9,562 bases of DNA from Burkholderiales bacterium (GTDB lineage Bacteria > Pseudomonadota > Gammaproteobacteria > Burkholderiales > Casimicrobiaceae): contig JAISPI010000089.1 in assembly GCA_031275075.1 (NCBI GenBank), forward strand, positions 1 through 9,562, read 5' to 3'. Shown piece by piece: positions 6,439 through 9,562 of the stretch. The stretch's first letter is position 1. Each line of letters starts with the position of its first letter. A model generated the notes under the pieces. It saw only the letters and a list, made by a program, of their open reading frames with translations, was not told where the DNA came from and did not search any database. The translations under genes were made by a program, and so were the position numbers.

Positions 6439-7320
6439 ATGGCTATTCTGATCGACAAAAACACCCGCGTGATGACGCAAGGCATGACCGGCAAGACCGG
6501 CCAGTTTCATACGCGGATGTGTCGTGATTACGCGTTCGGCAAACAATGCTTCGTTGCCGGCGTCAACCCGAAGAAAGCGGGCGAAGTGTTTGAAGACGTG
6601 CCGGTGTACGCATCGGTGGCTGAAGCGAAAAAAACAACCGGCGCCAACGTCAGTGTAATTTATGTGCCGCCTGCGGGCGCCGCCGAAGCGATCTGGGAAG
6701 CGGTGGCCGCCGATCTTGCGCTGGTGATTTGCATCACCGAAGGGATTCCTGTGCGCGACATGGTGATGGTGCGCGACCGGATGCGCAAGGAAAACCGCAA
6801 GACGTTATTAATCGGCCCCAATTGCCCCGGCGTAATTACGCCCGATGAAATTAAAATCGGCATCATGCCCGGCCATATTCACAAAAAAGGCAGGATCGGC
6901 GTGGTGTCGCGTTCTGGAACGCTGACCTACGAAGCGGTAGCACAACTGACCGAACTGGGGCTCGGTCAATCGAGCGCCGTCGGCATCGGCGGTGATCCGG
7001 TTAACGGTTTGAAGCACCGTGATGTGCTTGAACTGTTCAACAACGACCCCGATACCGACGCTGTGGTGATGATCGGTGAAATCGGCGGCTCGGATGAAGA
7101 AGAAGCTGCGCGTTGGGTGCGGGACCACATGAAAAAACCGGTGGTCGGCTTCATCGCTGGCGTCACCGCACCGCCCGGCAAGCGGATGGGACACGCCGGC
7201 GCCATCATTTCCGGCGGGCAAGGAACCGCGCAGGAGAAACTGGCGGTGCTGGAAGCGTGTCACATTAAGGCGACAAAAAACCCTGCTGAAATCGGTCGAT
7301 TACTAAAGTCCGTACTTTAA
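6439..7320 (+). CDS. sucD: Succinyl-CoA synthetase (ADP-forming), alpha subunit
   Basis: A 293-residue alpha subunit that binds CoA and carries the phosphohistidine intermediate. Visible elements: the CoA-binding Rossmann N-terminus with GMTGKTGQFHT (from residue 15); IGPNCPGVI (125-133); SRSGTLTYEA (157-166); the catalytic glutamate region IGEIGGSDEEEAA (Glu214); and GHAGAIISGG, whose His252 corresponds to the phosphorylated histidine of E. coli SucD. All expected catalytic residues are present. ATG 6439 has AAGGAG (6426-6431) with a 7-nt spacer, and that Shine-Dalgarno overlaps the sucC stop codon, so the two subunits are likely made in equal amounts from one transcript. Confidence 0.98.
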   Translation: MAILIDKNTRVMTQGMTGKTGQFHTRMCRDYAFGKQCFVAGVNPKKAGEVFEDVPVYASVAEAKKTTGANVSVIYVPPAGAAEAIWEAVAADLALVICITEGIPVRDMVMVRDRMRKENRKTLLIGPNCPGVITPDEIKIGIMPGHIHKKGRIGVVSRSGTLTYEAVAQLTELGLGQSSAVGIGGDPVNGLKHRDVLELFNNDPDTDAVVMIGEIGGSDEEEAARWVRDHMKKPVVGFIAGVTAPPGKRMGHAGAIISGGQGTAQEKLAVLEACHIKATKNPAEIGRLLKSVL

Positions 7321-7330
7321 TGCCACAACG

Positions 7331-7346
7331 CCCCCTTTCGAGGGGG
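7331..7346 (+). terminator. GC-rich tetraloop hairpin after sucD
   Basis: CCCCCT (7331-7336) pairs perfectly with AGGGGG (7341-7346) around a TTCG loop, 10 nt after the sucD stop. No T-run follows, so this is not a standard intrinsic terminator. It may stabilise the 3' end of the sucCD message or mark an RNA processing or Rho-dependent end. Confidence 0.45.
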
Positions 7347-7422
7347 GAGATTCGTTAGAGCAAAAACGCAGCGGAAAAAATATGTTACAGTGATTCCCTT
7401 GCCGTTTCTTGTCCCTTCTCTG

Positions 7423-8274
7423 ATGCTGGATACTTCCAAGCATGCCTGTTTTACCATGGCCGGTCAGACCGACAGCGGTCGGGTGCGTGACCACAATGAA
7501 GATGTTGTTCTGGTCGACAACCGCATCAGGCTGGCGCTCATCGCCGATGGCATGGGCGGTTACAACGCTGGAGAAATCGCTGCCCGGATGGCGGTAGATG
7601 TTGTCGCCGAAGGAACCGCGCAGGCATTTGACGCCCAAGGCGGCAGCAAAGCCTTGGACAAGGCCGATCCGGCCACCGGATTGTCGCAAGCGGGTTTGGT
7701 GTTGCGTGATCAGGTTCTGCGCGCCAACGAAGCGATTTTCGAATCCTCGCTCAACGAGCCCGAATATGAGGGGATGGGAACAACCCTTGTTGGCGTTTTA
7801 TTGACCGATCGTCGGCTGGTAGTGGCGCATGTCGGCGATTCACGGTGTTATCGGCTGCGGAATGGTTCGCTGATGACATTAACTCGTGATCACTCGTTGT
7901 TACAGGAACAAATTGATTGCGGCGAATGGAAAGAAGAGGATGCCGGAAGCTTTCCTCACAAGAATCTGGTGACGCGGGCGCTCGGCGCCGAGCGTTATGG
8001 GCAGGTTGATCTTGCCGAGCATTTTGTCGAGCCGGATGATCTGTACCTTTTGTGTTCGGATGGGTTGACGGACATGCTCGACACCACGCAAATAATGCGA
8101 TTGCTGCTGGAAAACAACGGCGATCTTACGCGCAAGGTAGCGCTGTTGATCCAAACAGCAAACGAAATGGGCGGACGTGACAATGTTTCCGTCGTCCTGA
8201 TCGGCATCGCCGCAGACCCGACAGCCACACCAGCAGTCATCCGCAAACGGAAAGTAACAGGAACATGGAAATAA
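7423..8274 (+). CDS. PP2C-family Ser/Thr protein phosphatase (Stp1/PrpC-like)
   Basis: A 283-residue, single-domain metal-dependent phosphatase of the PPM/PP2C family, probably cytoplasmic, removing phosphate from Ser/Thr of proteins. Motifs in order (numbered from ATG 7423): RDHNED (22-27), DGMGG (42-46) with metal-ligand Asp42, MGTTLVGV, VAHVGDSRCYRL, LTRDHSLLQEQI, TRALG, SDGLTD (metal-ligand Asp213) and GGRDNVSVVL (Asp253). All metal-binding acidic residues are present, so it should be active. A basic tail (IRKRKVTGTWK) follows. The start is uncertain: neither ATG 7423 nor the upstream in-frame GTG 7390 has a clear Shine-Dalgarno, and ATG 7456 would leave a minimal domain. The FHA gene lies 70 nt downstream. 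The partner kinase is not in this window. Confidence 0.93.
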   Translation: MLDTSKHACFTMAGQTDSGRVRDHNEDVVLVDNRIRLALIADGMGGYNAGEIAARMAVDVVAEGTAQAFDAQGGSKALDKADPATGLSQAGLVLRDQVLRANEAIFESSLNEPEYEGMGTTLVGVLLTDRRLVVAHVGDSRCYRLRNGSLMTLTRDHSLLQEQIDCGEWKEEDAGSFPHKNLVTRALGAERYGQVDLAEHFVEPDDLYLLCSDGLTDMLDTTQIMRLLLENNGDLTRKVALLIQTANEMGGRDNVSVVLIGIAADPTATPAVIRKRKVTGTWK

Positions 8275-8283
8275 CCACGAGTC

Positions 8284-8325
8284 AACGACAAGCCCAAAGC
8301 CCGTTAGTCGTTACTTCGCTTTTTT
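8284..8325 (+). terminator. Weak hairpin plus T-run between the phosphatase and FHA genes
   Basis: AACGAC (8284-8289) pairs with GTCGTT (8307-8312) across a 17-nt loop, and six T follow at 8320-8325 after 7 nt. A further GTCAA (8281-8285) and TTGAC (8324-8328) can also pair. This may be a weak terminator or attenuator that lowers FHA gene expression. The T-run ends only 5 nt before the FHA ribosome site. The short stem and long loop make the call doubtful. Confidence 0.25.
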
Positions 8326-8344
8326 GACGCAGGAGCCACGCTTT

Positions 8345-9292
8345 ATGCCCAAATTGCTTCTCTTTTTACAGGATGGCGACGCTCGTGAAGTGTTGTTCGA
8401 CAAGGATCGGATCACGATCGGCCGACGCAACGATAACGACGTTCCATTGCCCTACCCGGCAGTGAGCGGTCGTCATGCGGTCATCTCGTATTTGTCCGCC
8501 AACAAATGTTTCGTTGAGGATTTGAAAAGCACCAACGGCACCTTGTTGAACGGCGTACCGATTTTTGAGCGGGAACAACTGAAAGACCGCGATCAGATCG
8601 ACATTGGTGGTCAGAAATTCGTCTTTCTTGAAGGGACGAAGCTTGTTGGCAAGGATAAGAAGAGATCGGGTGCCGGAGCCAAAGACCAAGCCGAGGATCT
8701 CGCCTCTCCCTTGTCATTGACCGCTGCGCACGAATATTTAAATGCGCTGCCGACTGTCCCCAGCACGCCGGAGCCATTGACCGAAGAAGACCTCGAGGAA
8801 GAAGAAGCCATCAGCGGGTTGCATTTCCCGACCATCATCAAAACCTCATCCGGTGATACCCCCTCACGCTCCAAGTCCCGCAAGGAAGAGCCGGCGCCCC
8901 TGCCGACACTGGATACGGATCTGGTACCGCCGCCCACGCCGGAAGACGAGTTTCCAAGCACCATGCCGCCACAACCGCTCGAAGAGCCGACCTATCGGCT
9001 GCCGCCGCCTGTGGCAACCCTCACCGCCATTGCCGGGGCAAATGAGCAGCGTCAGTTGCCGCTACGCTACGGCGAGTACGTGTTGGGCCGCCCTGGCTAT
9101 CAACTGGCGGTGATCCGGGTCAACGAAGAAGGGTGCCGCCTGCTACCGATGGAAGGCGAGCCTCCGATCGAATTGCGCGGGCAAGCCGTTCCGGCGGAAG
9201 GTGTTTTGTTGGTCGATCAGGACGCCTTTACCGTTGGCCGCTCACCGTTGCTGTTTGAATTAAACCGGTCGGAAACCGCCGACGACGATTAG
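8345..9292 (+). CDS. FHA-domain protein with a degenerate second FHA-like domain
   Basis: A 315-residue soluble protein. The N-terminal FHA domain (about 1-95) has the phosphothreonine-binding residues: GRR (Arg27), SGRH (Ser41, Arg43, His44), STNGT (62-66) and NG (69-70). A long low-complexity linker (about 100-220) follows, with an acidic stretch (TEEDLEEEE) and a Pro-rich stretch (DLVPPPTPEDEFPS). Residues 223-310 look like a second, decayed FHA fold: LTAIAG, YVLGRPG (Gly248-Arg249), PIELRGQAV in the place of the NG loop, then LLVDQDAFTVG and LLFEL; the SxRH and STNG residues are missing. ATG 8345 is preceded by CAGGAG (8330-8335) with a 9-nt spacer, and the in-frame TTG at 8324 lies upstream of that site. 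The gene directly follows the PP2C gene, implying a shared Thr-phosphorylation pathway as a reader or scaffold. No membrane segment is seen. Confidence 0.9.
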   Translation: MPKLLLFLQDGDAREVLFDKDRITIGRRNDNDVPLPYPAVSGRHAVISYLSANKCFVEDLKSTNGTLLNGVPIFEREQLKDRDQIDIGGQKFVFLEGTKLVGKDKKRSGAGAKDQAEDLASPLSLTAAHEYLNALPTVPSTPEPLTEEDLEEEEAISGLHFPTIIKTSSGDTPSRSKSRKEEPAPLPTLDTDLVPPPTPEDEFPSTMPPQPLEEPTYRLPPPVATLTAIAGANEQRQLPLRYGEYVLGRPGYQLAVIRVNEEGCRLLPMEGEPPIELRGQAVPAEGVLLVDQDAFTVGRSPLLFELNRSETADDD

Positions 9293-9300
9293 GGCTGACG

Positions 9301-9321
9301 CGGGGCATAAAATCGCCCCCG
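9301..9321 (+). terminator. Short GC hairpin after the FHA gene
   Basis: GGGGC (9302-9306) pairs with GCCCC (9315-9319) over an 8-nt A/T-rich loop, 9 nt after the FHA stop codon. The nearest T-run (six T from 9343) is over 20 nt away, so termination would be imperfect. The remaining gap to 9399 shows no gene. Confidence 0.4.
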
Positions 9322-9399
9322 AAGATCAAGGCGTGAGAGGACTTTTTTGTCTTGGCTGACCCTCGGTCTTTAGCCGCTGATTCCGGACACCGTTTCCTA

Positions 9400-9428
9400 T
9401 TGACAAAACCATGTCGTCCGGTTCTAAT
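9400..9428 (+). promoter_or_regulatory. Near-consensus sigma-70 promoter for rpmH
   Basis: A perfect TTGACA -35 hexamer at 9400-9405, a 17-bp spacer, and TCTAAT at 9423-9428 (5 of 6 matches to TATAAT). The start site would fall near 9435, giving a leader of about 30 nt before the rpmH ATG. Its strength suits a ribosomal protein gene. Confidence 0.8.
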
Positions 9429-9464
9429 GTCAGACTTTTTTCCGATTAAATTCAAGGTGTTGTC

Positions 9465-9562
9465 ATGAAACGGACTTACCAGCCTTCCAAGATCCGCCGT
9501 CAGCGGACGCACGGGTTCCGCGCCCGCAACAGCACGGTCGGCGGTCGCAAAGTGCTTTCGGC
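9465..9562 (+). CDS. rpmH: 50S ribosomal protein L34, 5' part (cut by window end)
   Basis: The first 32 codons plus 2 nt read MKRTYQPSKIRR, then QRTHGFRAR, then GGRKVLS. This is the highly conserved basic N-terminus of L34, a 44-46-residue protein of the large ribosomal subunit. ATG 9465 has AAGG (9454-9457) with a 7-nt spacer and the strong promoter upstream. The remaining dozen or so residues lie beyond the window. In most bacteria rnpA follows rpmH, and dnaA is often upstream; here the upstream gene is the FHA gene instead. Confidence 0.96.
   Translation, partial: MKRTYQPSKIRRQRTHGFRARNSTVGGRKVLS

Noticed and set aside
5627..6546. Long minus-strand open frames (236 and 272 codons) across sucC
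   Set aside because: Both lie opposite well-conserved sucC sequence and show no family motif.
8324..8344. Upstream TTG start for the FHA protein
   Set aside because: AGGAG lies within this extension and serves ATG 8345; the FHA fold begins at MPKLLLFL.

Overview
The window looks like an ordinary chromosomal segment of a proteobacterium, most likely a betaproteobacterium or a close relative. This rests on several features: a type I glutamine synthetase with an adenylylation-site tyrosine, directly followed by a small secreted DUF4124-like gene; a free-standing sucC-sucD pair; a rpmH start (MKRTYQPS...); and a surface protein whose C-terminus resembles the IPTL-CTERM sorting signals of Gram-negative bacteria. 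Base composition is moderately GC-rich. All real genes are on the + strand. The genus cannot be named from the sequence alone.

Layout. 1-123: a short promoter region with a perfect TATAAT box overlapped by a 6-bp inverted repeat. 130-1042: a PEBP-family (YbhB/YbcL) protein, then a tiny lipoprotein. 1142-2869: a 575-residue exported protein built of about 14 glycine-rich parallel beta-helix repeats, ending in a hydrophobic/basic tail that looks like a divergent sorting signal. 2870-3137: a non-coding leader with a 13-bp RNA hairpin. 3138-5080: glnA and a DUF4124-like exported protein, separated by 2 nt and closed by a rho-independent terminator (5124-5152). 5261-7320: sucC-sucD, the two subunits of succinyl-CoA synthetase, behind an extended -10 promoter. 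7423-9292: a PP2C-type Ser/Thr phosphatase and a protein with an N-terminal FHA domain and a degenerate FHA-like C-terminal domain. 9400-9562: a near-consensus sigma-70 promoter and the first 32 codons of rpmH (ribosomal protein L34), cut by the window end.

How the genes work together. glnA (nitrogen assimilation) and sucCD (TCA cycle) are housekeeping units that both touch the 2-oxoglutarate/glutamate node, but they are separated by a terminator and are probably regulated independently. The PP2C and FHA genes form a likely phospho-signalling pair: the phosphatase removes Ser/Thr phosphates and the FHA domain reads phosphothreonine. No kinase is present in the window. The beta-helix gene is the most accessory-looking item.

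I found no insertion sequence, CRISPR array, tRNA, rRNA or phage gene, and nothing that clearly amounts to a new multi-gene system. The items most worth a second look are the repeat protein with its sorting-like tail, the degenerate second FHA domain, the strong hairpin ahead of glnA and the palindrome over the first promoter.
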